Of a stretch of DNA of 64,000 bases, positions 27,201 to 39,900 are shown in pieces. Source of the DNA: Mesaphorura yosii. Taxonomy: Eukaryota; Arthropoda; Collembola; Poduromorpha; Tullbergiidae. Under the pieces are notes generated by a model. The model saw nothing but the letters and a program-made list of their open reading frames with translations, searched no databases and was not told where the DNA came from. Every line of letters starts with the position of its first letter. Position 1 is the first letter of the stretch. The position numbers and the translations under genes are program-made. The DNA is taken from assembly GCA_009869945.1 (NCBI GenBank), contig WIXG01000214.1:62001-126000 (forward strand), written 5' to 3'.

Positions 27201-30200
27201 TTCACGTGAGGCAGGCAGGCAACTTTCTCCAACAGGAGTTTCCGTTTTCTGCCAAGCGCAATTGTCGACCATGAAGGCTTATTACCTTCTATTATGATCT
27301 ATAGGCTGGTGACTGGTTGCGCTACGCCACGTGCCCTGTTTATCAAGTGCCATGCACACCTTTGCTTCCCTTTCACGAACTCAGCCCAGCTCCAATCAAA
27401 GACGAACCCCTCCAACGTAAATTCCTTCAGTTCCATCACGAAGTTTGCACATTAACACGAGAACCATTTTCAGTTTTCACTTTTTCTTGGCCGTATTTCC
27501 CATTTGATTACCTGGAATTGGGGTTTATGAGATTTGACTTCTTTTCTCATTCGCCTATCATTAGGTTAGGTTCGATTCACATTTAAAGCGAACTACGAAT
27601 GATTCAATGTTCTTCTCTCAGTCTGTGAAATAAAAGTTCACATCAGTGAAACGATAGCTGCCATTAATAGCAGGGAGTTGGGATATCTCTCCATTCCATC
27701 ATAATGATAATGACTCTATGGCGAACCAGGGCATACGACAGACCGGGTACGAATCCGTGCTAATCGTCTATCGTCTTGTCTCCGTTCCGAAAGGGACAGA
27801 TAAAAATGAGCACGCGCGCGAGTTACGCGCCCAAGAGACTGCTCTTTCCTGGAAACGCAAACGGTGAAATCATCACTATCACATCAACCTGAAGTGCAAG
27901 CAAGCACGGGAGAGAAAAGATGGATGGCAAGTGCAAATCTCATCGACAGGGTAGAAAATCTCCTGGCAATGCGAGTACACACGACTTGAGAGAATGACTG
28001 ATGACGAACACGAGCAGTACGAATTGAGAATGAATTTGTGTGATTGTTCGACTGCCACTCACTTGAGTGCAGAAAAAACAAACATTGTTCCATTAAGAAA
28101 TATCACCCAGAGTAAAAGCTCAAAATCCGTCTCGTGAAAAGCAAAGAAAGGAATTATGATTGAATCACAAACAATTCAAGATGATTCGTTTCTCTTCAAT
28201 CTTGGCATGTGGCGTCATTCGGGCTGGCGCAAGAGTCATAAAAACTGATCTGCGTGCTGGCTTCGTCTTCGTCTTAATTCGGGCACGTCGGACTGACGGC
28301 TTGGACCTTCGGCTGAGGTCGTGCCGTTGCATGTCCATTTTGTGGGGCTTCTCGATTCTCCTTCTGCGCGCGATTTCTATTATTGGCTGCCACCATCGCC
28401 GCTTTATTCTGTGACCTTCTTTCTTTTCTTCAATTTTTTACACAGTCGCCTGGTCATGCCCGACTGCGCTGGTTTCGGTCTGGGAGAAGACTGATACAAA
28501 TTGATTTAACCTTTGCGTCATCATGTACTGGATGCGGACACGGCACATGGACATGATTCGTATTAACAGAACCAAAACCGAACAATGGGTGGAATGAAGT
28601 GGACACTGCCAAAACCAAACCAAAGCCGAGCCTTGGATAAAGTTGCAACGCAACTCTCCGAGCCCACTGCGTGCTTAGACCCAGAATTCTATTATCATAA
28701 AACATCGGCTTATAAATACAAAAGTCAGGAATTCCGTAAATCTGTTTCTATTGTGTCGTGTACAGTTTATATGACCTTTTAGTTTTCGTGCGTAACAGCG
28801 ACGCAGTGGAGATGTCCGAACAATAGCTTACGACTTACGACATTGACATGCATTAAGTCCAAGCATGGCTGTGCTTTGTATATTTATGGAACCACGTGTC
28901 ACGTCATGCGACAAGGCAAGATAACCTGACCGCATCAAATTTCCAATACATTCGCCAGTCCTCACTAATTAAGCGTTAGCTCAAAATAGATAGATCATTA
29001 GAGAAGTAGTGTGCGCGTAATTAATCCACTTCTGTAATGCGTTATGCCTAATAAAATGAGAACTGTATCTATAGTCTACCTTTATCTCCCAGGTTGGGCC
29101 AATTTCGGCGTACGCATATGATGATGCTTATTATTGTGGGAATATCATCCTATCTCCGCTATCATCATTACTGTTATGGTGGTACTTTGTTCCAGAACAC
29201 AGCAGACAGACAGACACGGCACAGCAAAAGTGCGAGGTTTTATGGCATAATTAGTCCCGTTGGATAACATAAAAACGCAATTTGCGAACGTGAACAGCAA
29301 CGGCGCGACGGTAGCGAGGCGAAGACGAGTGAAAGTTTCGATTTTACATTCCTTTTCCGACTTCTCCCGCTTCGAGTCTTAGCTCCCGTCAGTATGCACA
29401 ATCTAACAGCGACAGTAATTGGGCTATTGCCATGATCATCCAGGAGGTTTGTTCCGTAATGGCACGTGTGCTATTCAGTTGCTAAGACCTGCTGCAATGC
29501 CTTTCTTCTTTCTTGAAGGTGAAAGGACTTTGGCCAGGTTCGGTCCGATCTTACTCCCAAGTCAAAATTAATTATTTACATGAAACTTAAGCCCAGCACT
29601 TCCTAAAATACAATACATTTGCTGGTCTTCAATCTTCAAACAGTAGCAGCAGATCTTGCAAGCGACAAACCATCAGACCAACACTACGACAAAGTCCCGC
29701 TTTTGAAGCAAAAGAAGAAGTGGCCAACTTGCTAGACACTGCGGCCAAGACGCGTCGGGGACAGGCGAAACAGTAAATGATTCTGTTCCTTTGATTAAGA
29801 GTGACATAATCCTCTTTAAAGTGTCGTATCTTTGATCTACACTACACCTTTCTCGATCCTGAGCTTGAGCTCCACTTGGGCCCTCCCAGCTCCCAGAGCC
29901 CCATTTTCCTCATTTGTGTCCCGGGACTTTCGTGTCAAGTGTGTGGTTGTGGTTGACTTCGTGGTTGTTGAATTGCAAGGTGTTACTAAAAGTGTTGCAT
30001 TAAAGTTTGAATGCAAACAATGCTACACGCAATACGTTTGTTCAATCTATTTCACAAAAGTAATTTCAGGTATTGTATCATTTTCAAGCTAAGGATCTAT
30101 TAATACTCTCCTGACTCGTGTTAGAATTTCGTTACTACATGGCACGTCTTCCTACAGATGCTACGTACAAGTGGGGCATATCACATATGTCATGCAGCAT

Positions 30201-33200
30201 GACACGAACGCAAAATATTTATTGCCTCCTCTGCTATTGGCTTCTCCTTTTCCTTCGTATCTCCTCATAAGTCATGTCTGGTATCGCACAACGCAACGCA
30301 ATGCATAAGATGTCAAGTCAAGATAGAAAGTCTTGAAATATCTTCTAGAAAGGTTACATGAGTTAGCATTTACCAGTGTCTCTTCGCTCTTTCTACTTCA
30401 GGTCGCCTCAACTTGGGCGGAGCTGGACATTTTGGCTACTTGGCACGTTTTATTTTCCAACTTGTGCTCTCCTGCGCTTCCGTATCATCACCAATTGGAA
30501 ATATCAATACATGACCGTGCCTCCGCTCATTTTCATTCTTGGTTGGCGACAATGCAAAAGAAGAAAGTTTGGGAAGAGGAGCATAAACTTTTTTCATCAA
30601 CATCGCAGTTCGAACGAAGCCGAAGCCTACGTACTTCATACATTCGCTGTCAACAAACAACGGCACATAGTAGACACAGTTGATGGGACCGCTTCCGAAA
30701 CGAGATACTTTGTGTCGGCAAAATATTTCCTCGATATACTTTTTTAATCAAAGTTTCTGTTGTACCCAAACTAAAGACACCGGAGTTCGGAGTCAGACTG
30801 ACACACTTCTCGCTTTCCGGCCTTATAAGCTTCGCGTTGGGCAACACCAACTCACAGCCTTAATTCCCTGCATCTACCGCAAAGCACGACACTAGTCTTG
30901 CTTTTTGCTCATCATCGGGGATCGTTCGAAATTGGAAAAAATTGCGCTCCGCAGGGGACAGCGACAGGAGAAGAACGTGAGAAAACTGATAATGGCTAAT
31001 AATGAGAGGCGCTGAACCGTGAACTCCATGAATCAAAATTTAATACAGTTACGCCTCTTGACGGCCATCGCATGATGCACGGACTATTTAAATCCCTAAT
31101 GACACGACTAAACTGCGTCGAATCTATATAGAAAAGTCCTGCTACTTTTAGAATGGTAGGCCTGAGTTTGAATTTTTGACGAGTGACAGCAGCAGCTTCA
31201 TTATCGACATGCCTGCGTTTCCTGTCCTGTCTATTATTCAGAGTGCTATCTTGCTGTCTGTGATTCGAACAGCTTTCAGAATCAGGAGCTTGGGCACGTG
31301 CGCATTTTGTTGACTCGGTGGCTCAGTCACTTTCAGAGAACAATGGCGTTCAAAAGATTCGCTTCTATCTTTCCATGTTATGATTTTGAACGAAACAAGT
31401 CACTCACCCAGAAAAAGTCTTTATTGAAACCAGGAATTCTCCGGTGCTGCGAACCAACTTGTTCAAGGTATTGGACGAAATTGTCGGGATTATCAAGAGA
31501 ACGGATGGCATGATCAATGGTCCTGTTGGAAGAAACCATAACAAAACTAGAATTAGATCACGAGACGAGTAATCCCCGTTTTCTATTGTTCGCTTGAATT
31601 AGCTGCATGGAACACAGAGAGAGAAGATTACTTACGACATGACCATAGTTGCATGCTCGGCCAACTCCAGCGACTCTTCTTGTTGTTCCCTCGTCCTCTT
31701 TGTTCGGAATTTTTCAAACAGATCTAATAATTCAATATTATCTTCGAAAAGTCTGTAAATAAGAGTAAAAGAAACAAGATTTTATTTATTGCACAATGAC
31801 TTCCGTAGAAGTTTAGAGGAGGATGAAAATATTGCAAACGGCGCAGTTTTTCTCGAGCGCACCGCGAACAACAAAGTTCGAGCATTTAATTCTTAAGATT
31901 TGATTCGTTTATGGACTCATTTTCCCAGAAAATTGTACATATGTTGGACGCAGCAGCCCGCACGTACACTTTTGAATTAGTAGTCTGCGGTATTGTTCTT
32001 CGGTTCTTGAGCGCCTGGCACTTAGAAATTAGTACGCCGGACCTTCAGTTGTGAGACAAACTTTCGCATTTACTCTTAATCAGCTTGTTTAGGTGCTAAA
32101 ATCATGGAGCCATAATCTTAATTTACGATTTAATAATTCTGCTCTAAGTGACATCCAAGCAACCGCGAGAAACCATGCAAGGGTTCTAATTGCGTTAACA
32201 AAGTTTGCTTCATTGGCCTCCCAGAAAAGAAAGAGAAGGTAAATAAAGCGAGAATGGGATAGAATAAGATAGAAAGATAAAGAATTGTGAAGATTATGTT
32301 AATGTCCACTTAGCATACCGATGACTGTTTTTCATTAGCGAAATTAGAACAATATACAGCACGCAGTGGCAAAAGGGAGAATATGTTGCAGTCAGTTTGA
32401 CGATTTTAAGTTGAATCTCGCAACACTAAAAGAAATTGGCTATGCGGGTGTAACTCGCACCGAGAATAACAGTGACATTGGTTGTAATCAGTAAAATTAA
32501 CTAAAGGGACTTCTCGTACTCTCAAAATAAGGAGTTAGACAATCACTTCGCATGGTAAACGCGTGTATTTAGATATGCGTTCTCCAAGCCACCAGCTTTT
32601 AGCTGGAGTCAACATTCTATATTAGCGCACAGACATCAATTCAGGTTATTTCGTTAGAACTTGAGACCTGAATCCGAATTCAGAAGCAGTATTCTGCAGG
32701 ATACAGGCGACGGTATCAAAATTAATGAAGAGATTTAAATTCCGAGTAGTGTATTATCCAGTCTAAAACACTGCCGCTAAAGCCTCCTGTGTCTGGGTGA
32801 AGCACATTCCAATCTGGTCCCGTGCTTGCTCTCACTCCTCTATGGCTTTCTCATCATAAATACGTACATGGATTCACTTCGAACTCGTGCAACTAGCAAA
32901 CGTAATGTACGGTAGCGTCCTAAATCCAGTATCAATTTCTAATGGTTTCCGTGTACAAACGGCTCAGGAGTTCAGCATTATTCCAATATTTACTTTTCCT
33001 TTCTTTCATTCATTGCATTTCCCCATAGGGATATTTTGGGAGCTAAATTAAAATTACAAGAAAAATCAAATTCAATGACGTATTCAGTTATAAGATTAAC
33101 TCTGTGTTCAAATATTGAGCTTGTGTAAACAGGAATCCCTGTCACGGCTTGCAGTATATCTTTCACAAGTTAGGCTTACGATGGTCTCGTCCGTTGGTTG

Positions 33201-36200
33201 TAAAACAATCTGACGCGAAAAGCAGTAAACAGTCGCCATGCTGGGCTAAAGAGGCCCGCGATTTTAATTCGCTAACCCTAAACGGCCCGAACTTCAGAAG
33301 AACTCTTTCATAATGGAGACAGTGCCACAGAAGAAGCGGCTTCGCAAAATGATGATTTGAATTAATGCTATAAATAGAAAAGAGAGAAAATACCACAAAC
33401 ATTTGCATTTGTAGTTTTCGTAGCTAACATATAAATCTTTCTATTTCTCGTAAAACACACGGCTCACTGTTACTGAACTAGAATCAGCAATCTATGGGAA
33501 GTCGTTTAGCATGATCATTACAGGATCGTAGACTCTTTGGCGTCAGAATTTGGGCTGCTTGCAGAAGTTGGAAATGAAGCATTACGAGAGTAATTTGTCA
33601 ATCTTATGCTCCGGCCTACCGGCTCCTATGCATTATGAATCAACTTGTATAATATCATAGGCTAGAGCATTCATTATTGAAGGACTCTGCGCCGCGTGGA
33701 TGCTGGCGCTGGCTGGTTTTGGTACTAGAAATAGAAATCTGGGACGTGAAACGGGAACATAATTCAAATTCAGATGCGTGCGAAGGATGACAGATTACTT
33801 GAGCATTATGACATTAATGCTGGTGGAGAGTATCAAGCTGGTAGTAAATTTTGAACGTCACAAATGCCGGTGATACTACACACTACACGTGCACTAATGT
33901 ATGCCTTATATAGCCAGGTTGCATCCGAATTTTTGAATGAACTGGTAGACTCGGGCGCAGAACAGAGCTTCCCATTTGTATGTCTTAACCTCGATGACGC
34001 AAAGGCCGCACGCCAAACTTAAATCTGCAAATTCCATTCATCTACCTTCATGCCCTAGAATAGAAACACGCAATGTGATATTTCTTATTCGAATCCCAGG
34101 ACTTCATCCTCCCTATATTGTCACGATTGCGGTTCATGAAAAAGTACTTTGGGGCCTTATTGCAGATTATAGATGAAACCAAAATTGCAATTGCAAATGA
34201 TAAGAACTATGCTCTTCAAGATTCAAGTCGTTTTTGGCCGAGATTGATTGAAATACTTGCATTAAAACTGGCCTCTCAATTCGAGCTCGAAAGAGCATAA
34301 ATTGTGAACGAAGCCACTGTGGTTCGAAACGTCCCACATTTATAAAAAAATTACATTCCCATGCCCATTTTAGGTTTTGGCGGGCGAGACAAGCTGATAT
34401 CTCGATTCTCGATCCTATCATGGCATTTGTTTATGTTAAAATTCTCGTACGTGCTTTCTCTCGAGATAGCCTCGCATTCGAATTCGAATTCTGACACATC
34501 ATCATATTATGTTGTGTTGTGACAATTCAAATAAAATACTGCTTTGACTGCGGCCTTCCGCATTGAACGACAGCGAGCAAATATATTCCTGCAAATTTTT
34601 TGGCAGGGATAATATCTTGATATGCCAGACTGTCCCCATATATCATAATTCGCAATGACCACTGCAACAGAGGCACCACAATGCCAAGCAGTAAAAGAAG
34701 TTATGACATAAGCACCGTACGATACGGCATGGCAGCTCCTTTCAATATAAAACGACAACTTCAAATCATGTACACTTGATCTCGTCTACACTTGCCACTT
34801 GGGATTTGCCGCATAAAAGCGCTTTTACATTAATATTACGACTTCATAAATTGAAGCTGGATCTTGAATTCGCTGGCGCTGATGCTCCACTCTCTACGGT
34901 TTTCGGGCGTCGGGACACGCTCCACTAAAACTAAAACCAAATGGTGAAACATAAATTAAGCGTACCAAACGCGCGAAGACATTTAGTGTTACGCTACCAA
35001 ATCTCAACTTGTCTTTAGCCAGTGCCGCAAAACCATGCCAAGAATTATGATGCATTGCAAAGATGAAATGTCACCCATAAAATATAGCGAGCAACTAAAA
35101 TGAGTATTGCGGGTTTCGAGTGCAAACTACAAAAGTGTATTAGGGCAATAAAATAATGTCGAATGTACAATAAAGCTTGAAAGTCTTGACTGGAAGCTTC
35201 TTATACTTAGAGCACCACATTTTCAAGACTATTCAAAAGAATTGTTATTGCAAAATGAGTTGGCTGGAGTTTGTAGTACGATTCTGTTCGCATAAAATTT
35301 TGCATTGTCTCGTGAATATTGTTGTTTCGTAGTCGACCAGAAAACTTCTATCCTCTCTGCGACTGCGGTCCGGAGTGCTTCATTGTCGAGTAAGTATCAT
35401 TCACAGCTGAAGTGGTGAGAAGAGAATACAATTTAAGCCTTAGGTTGGGCTGGGCTTGGTGCTTGGACTGTGTTTTATCGTAATTAAGTTAATTAGCATT
35501 GCTAGCCAGAGCCAGAACAAAGGTTTGCGGGTTGCGAAGGAACAAAACTTTGAGTTAGCTAATTGCGTAGCGTCTCGATGATTGTATTATTCGTGTTGAC
35601 TTGTAGCATTTACTTGAGCGACTTGGTTCAGGTCAGGTTCTCGCATTTGTCCCACAAGAAAATGTATGGCTCCACATTAAAAGGAAAAGCGACGTTTATT
35701 ATCTTTATTGCCGCGATGGGATCTAATTTCCTGGGAAAGTTTTCCTTGTACAGTTCCTATAGTTGCTGATATTAGCATCGCGTGAGCATGTGGAACTAGT
35801 CTGCCTGAAAGAATTGCCAGCTGGCCGCATGACCAAATAATGTACGATTACGATTACGCGGAATTTCCCAGGCTGACCGTTTTAATGACGTGCCAATTTG
35901 TTCCTCGACGACCGAATCAACATCAATGGAGTCTGCTGTTTTCCACTTCCATCGAGTCACAACGTTGATTCTCACCACACTCGCAGTCTCTCGACATCGG
36001 CAACCTGGAACTCCGAAGTGCCTACTCTCAAATCTCCGAGCCGAGTCTTCTTCCACGCGTGGCCTATCCTATGAGTAGCACTCATAAGTGTTTTATTGTA
36101 GACAGGAACACCAAAACATTCCCATTATGAAGCTAGCAAGGCAAGCATGCAGAATAAAGTGTAACACATAACACAAAGCAATAGTCGCTTCGCGTGAAAT

Positions 36201-36933
36201 ATGAAAATGAAACCTCTGTCAACTTCAACCGAAACGTGAAACCTAAACTTTCTCCATTCTCTCTATTTCGCCAATGCCCTTAGACTCTGATCTGCTAGCT
36301 TCTCGAACGCATTGAGAGAAAGTAAAGTAAGAGGCCTATAATTTTAAGGGCGATGTTAATACTCAGCTCGTGCACGAACTTCATTCAAACTGCTTATTTA
36401 CCTAAGCAAGAAGTTCAGAAATAGAACAAGTGCACAAGGCTCATGGCTGCGAGTCCTTTAATTTAACCCAACAACCACAATAAACCACTTTACAACCTGA
36501 CGCAAACTTTCCTCATTAACTATTCAGTTGCATTCTAAAATTGGAATAATTAACGATTAGAGCACGCGCTGCTCTCGTTCGGAAGTTGTGAGAAACGACT
36601 ACGAATCATTCCTTAACGCGCTCGGGCAATGCACGCGAAACTTGTATTTAACGCAATCACGCGCTAATAATGTGTCATAAAACTATGCACTTACTTGACG
36701 AACATGTTTACTCCGGTTGATTCTAGCGCTCTACTGATCCCCTTCCAAGAAGCGACAATGCTGTACTTCTGTTTGGCAGTCATGGGAATTCTGGAGTCCA
36801 CAGCAGCGTTGGCGGCCGTCCCAGCTGAGCCTGACCCGCCACCAGAGTTCGACTTATCACCCTTCTTGCCTCCTCCGCCACCACTTTCACCGTCACCTCC
36901 ACTACCCTCTTGTTTGCTTCCTGCACATCCCAT
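24222..36933 (-). CDS. Globin X-like protein with N-terminal acylation motif
   Basis: A haem globin of the globin X type. Four exons on the minus strand: 36933-36695 (from the preferred Met), 31752-31636, 31522-31408 and 24362-24222. Phases agree, giving 203 residues plus stop. The N-terminus MGCAGSKQ has Gly2, Cys3 and Ser6, a textbook N-myristoylation plus palmitoylation signal. A Gly/Ser/Lys-rich linker (about 9-40) follows, then the globin fold from about residue 50. Key residues: Phe92 (CD1), distal His113 (E7, in AEHATMVM) and proximal His145 (F8, in EQVGSQHRRIPGF). The E7-F8 spacing of 32 equals that of neuroglobin. Introns fall at B12.2 and G7.0, the ancient globin positions, with a third in helix E. 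Fish globin X and a shore-crab globin are known to be acylated and membrane-bound; roles proposed for them include redox or nitrite chemistry rather than bulk O2 transport. An in-frame upstream Met at 36996 would give 224 residues and bury the motif; its context is weaker. Confidence 0.92.
24363..31407 (-). other. 7.0-kb globin intron (G7.0 position)
   Basis: This intron lies between the F/G-helix exon and the last exon of the globin gene. It holds no exon I can defend: open frames occur on both strands at about 26.8-27.3 kb but match nothing and overlap each other. A CACGTG element sits near 31283, 130 bp past the donor. No transposon or satellite structure was recognised. Confidence 0.6.
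31753..36694 (-). other. 4.9-kb globin intron (B12.2 position)
   Basis: This intron separates the acylation/linker/helix A-B exon from the C-D-E helix exon. I see no coding exon, RNA gene or recognisable mobile element in it. Confidence 0.6.
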
Positions 36934-36996
36934 TCTTCCGCCACCACTGCTACTGCTGCTCGTGCTTCGCAAATTCAGAAATCCAAATTTACCCAT
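36695..36996 (-). CDS. Globin first exon, longer-start version
   Basis: This is the first globin exon read from the upstream Met at 36996. An in-frame TAA at 37006-37008 shows the frame is closed beyond it. The extra 21 residues start MGKFGFLNLR, followed by a Ser run and Gly-Gly-Gly-Arg, then MGCAGSKQ. The upstream ATG has T at -3 (weak); the Met at 36933 has A at -3 and G at +4 (strong). The first Met also exposes Gly2, but Phe at position 6 is unfavourable for N-myristoyltransferase. The exon ends in a GTAAGT donor inside the Lys codon at B12. Confidence 0.6.
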
Positions 36997-39900
36997 AAAA
37001 CTCGGTTACATTCAAACTGATGACGGGCGCGGAGTGACTATAGAAACCGTTGGATCACAGGATCATTTAACATAACGATTCTTGAATCTCGATTCTGAAT
37101 CACAGTCAGCTGTTAGTTCTGGCTATGATGCAGGGAACAAAATTCGAGGAAACTGTCAACTTATTTTCGGTGCACGATGAATAAGAAAATGTTCATTAGG
37201 GACAGGGTAGATGCGAGGAGTTTGTTGATTCGATACAAATTGCACCAAAGGCTTTGCTAATGATGACACTAACGGCGATGGCGATGGCACCTTACTGTTT
37301 GCATAAGCTCCAATTTGAGTACCGGCATCGGCATGTGACTGATCAGCCCATTGCTCTTCAGAGTCTTGAAAGAGTTGCTACTTGGGAAGAAAATCATGTC
37401 AAGAAAGGAGAAACGTCACGAATAAATAAAAATGTGACTTCAAAGAGGAGTTTGTCAATCAGTCGCAGAAATGCGTGTTTCCGTTTCGTGTTGTCAATTT
37501 TTCACTGCAGAATGAAGACAACCAAGACGTTGCGTTGCGCTAAATTACACTGGAATGAAATGGTAATGTATGCACAATCAACCAGGTTCAAGCAGCACAG
37601 CACGGGAAAAGTCAGCCGACTTTCACTTCCTTTTGGGAATTTCTTGCTTCTGCTCGTCGTAATCGAGTCAAGATGCTGTCGAAGATGAGATGAAACGACT
37701 TTTTTTTCAAATTAGTGCCGGAACACCACTCACTTGCAATTTGGGAAATCAAAGTGAAAAAGTGCTGCTAGCGTTATTAGATTAAGGATTCTATTACACG
37801 CACGTAATAGTAATGCGATGACGATGATGGATGTCCGCGCTGCCTGTTCAGTTCTTGCTGACTAATCTAATTATGCTTGTACACCATTTAAGGACACGAG
37901 GCAGGCCTTCTTGTTCGGAGCCGTGTTCGCGTTCGCTATGCGTGCTTGAAGCCTGATGTAGCTCATAAAGTATTAATGAAATATCGCAATTTACGACGAC
38001 GACAGCGGGCAACGGCAATGGCAAATGTGAAGAAAACTGTTTTCTTAAAGTTCGACGTGCAAGCAGTACAAGCCTCTTCTGGCTTGGCTTCTCGCAGAAA
38101 AGCCTTTAATTTGTCTCAACAGGAGGAGGAAACCGACGCTTAATAGCCATGAGTTTATTTCGGTTTTAGTTACGAGGAATTACTGGCTATTAACACAACA
38201 TTTGTCCTTCAGTCCGTTGATTGCTGTTCGTAGCATCTGTAATGAGTTGCGACTTGTTCGTGCTTCTTTCGTGGACAAGCACTGGAACACTTCAACGGGT
38301 TTTAGCAACGTTTCAAGAATTAGTTTCCTGTTCTGTTCTATTTCTTTTCCGTCATCGTCGGCCTTTTATTTTCCTGTTGCACGTTTTGTAGTTTTGTTCA
38401 CAAGCTGTAAAACTTACAAGACTGGATTCTTCTTCGTTAGTACCCGCTACCGCTGCCTTTTAATATTGTAGAAATTTATCATTTGATGGATGTTATTTTT
38501 ATTGATTTCTCACTTTTGTGTATTATTGGATATAAATGCCCACCGCTGCCTTCGCCCATACCATATACATGTCCATAAGGTAAACACACGGCTACCGCAC
38601 TTTAGAACTTGTGTAGAAATCGACTTCGATGTAAGAGGTGGTTGGGTTGAATATCACAATCATAAGCACATGTTCCTCGCCCTCGCCTCTAGCACAAATG
38701 AATTCGTGTCCTGTCGAAGTAGAAGTTGCTTTCTTCCCAGGCTGTTGACTTTTAATGTTGACGAAAGTCTTATAGCAAATCAAATAATGGAATTAAATTC
38801 CAATAGACTCGGGCAGAAATTGGGTAAGTTGTTTCAGGTACCTTTTTTTTAGTAAATTAAACTCTGATGATTTCAAACTCTCTTGCGTGCTGGAATGGAG
38901 CGCTGAGCTGCTCTGCCACTGCTTTATTAATGAATTAGGGCTTCTCCCTCAGATCTCGATGTTTGATAAACTTTTGCACTTGTATTTTGTATTAACATAA
39001 CACGAACCACACAAAACATGCCAAAAATTCCAGTGCAAACTGCACTGACCATGCGACGAGGTCACAGCTCTTCGACTGTTTCACGTTTCAGCAAAGCGAC
39101 AGGGGTCTTGGAGGCAGAGGCAGGTAGCTCGGTGAAAGTGAAAGCATGCAACCGCAATTGAATTAGGAACACAAACACTTGTGAAAGAAGAATGCAGTCC
39201 AGCAGAGCAGTGCACTGTCGAACTGTTGGCACGAAATCCCGAAGCACTTATTAACGTCTTATTATTTAATTCATTCACAATGGGGGATTTTGTTCCCACC
39301 GCACACGAAGCCTTTTTGCACTTAGTAGCTCAACGTTGCGATATTTCGTTGAAATTTCGAAGATTTCGTCATAAAATTGAATGCTAGCGGTGATGCTTTA
39401 GTCTCCTTGTTTCAGGACAGAGCAATTAACATTGAAAAATTTGCCTTTTGCCTTGCCTTCCGTCGTTCCAACTTCCGCTTCACTCTCACCAAAGGTTTCG
39501 ACAGTTGCTGTCTTACAGTTTACGCATTGAAGCGTTCAATAACAAGAAACACTGTGCAAAGTTGGGACAAAGTCTAAGAACCCAAATCGCGAACGCGTCA
39601 AAGGAGAGACAGCGAGCAACTTGACTGGCAGGACAACCACGACTGAGGTACAGTCTCGGATGGATGTGAAAGTGAAAATGAGATTCTGAGAGAAAAATGT
39701 AGAGATGAGCGCTGCGCGCAGCAGGATGGAGAAATCTGCGCTATACTTCGGTTTGGCTTGGCTTGGCTACACGAGTGTGATGTCTAGAAAGAAGAATATT
39801 TGAGAAAAGGGAACGAGGAGAGATTAGAACTTGGCGTGTGCAGACGCAGAGCAGAGGAGTTCGGGACGCGGAGGAGACTATGCTTTCTAAAGAGTTCCAG

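Noticed and set aside
26835-27274. Two 145-codon frames overlapping on opposite strands in the globin intron
   Set aside because: Both strands are open over the same bases, as happens in locally stop-poor sequence. Neither translation resembles a protein family.
27740-27775. tRNA B-box-like GGGTACGAATCC and other GGTTCRANNC-like sites
   Set aside because: No matching A box or cloverleaf stems could be folded around any of them by eye.
36800-36990. Proline-rich plus-strand frame opposite the globin first exon
   Set aside because: The proline/serine run is the antisense reading of the Gly/Ser linker codons; the minus-strand globin frame explains the sequence.
37254-37688. 144-codon plus-strand frame upstream of the globin
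   Set aside because: No domain, no splice signals matching neighbours, and no similarity I can recognise. Probably chance.
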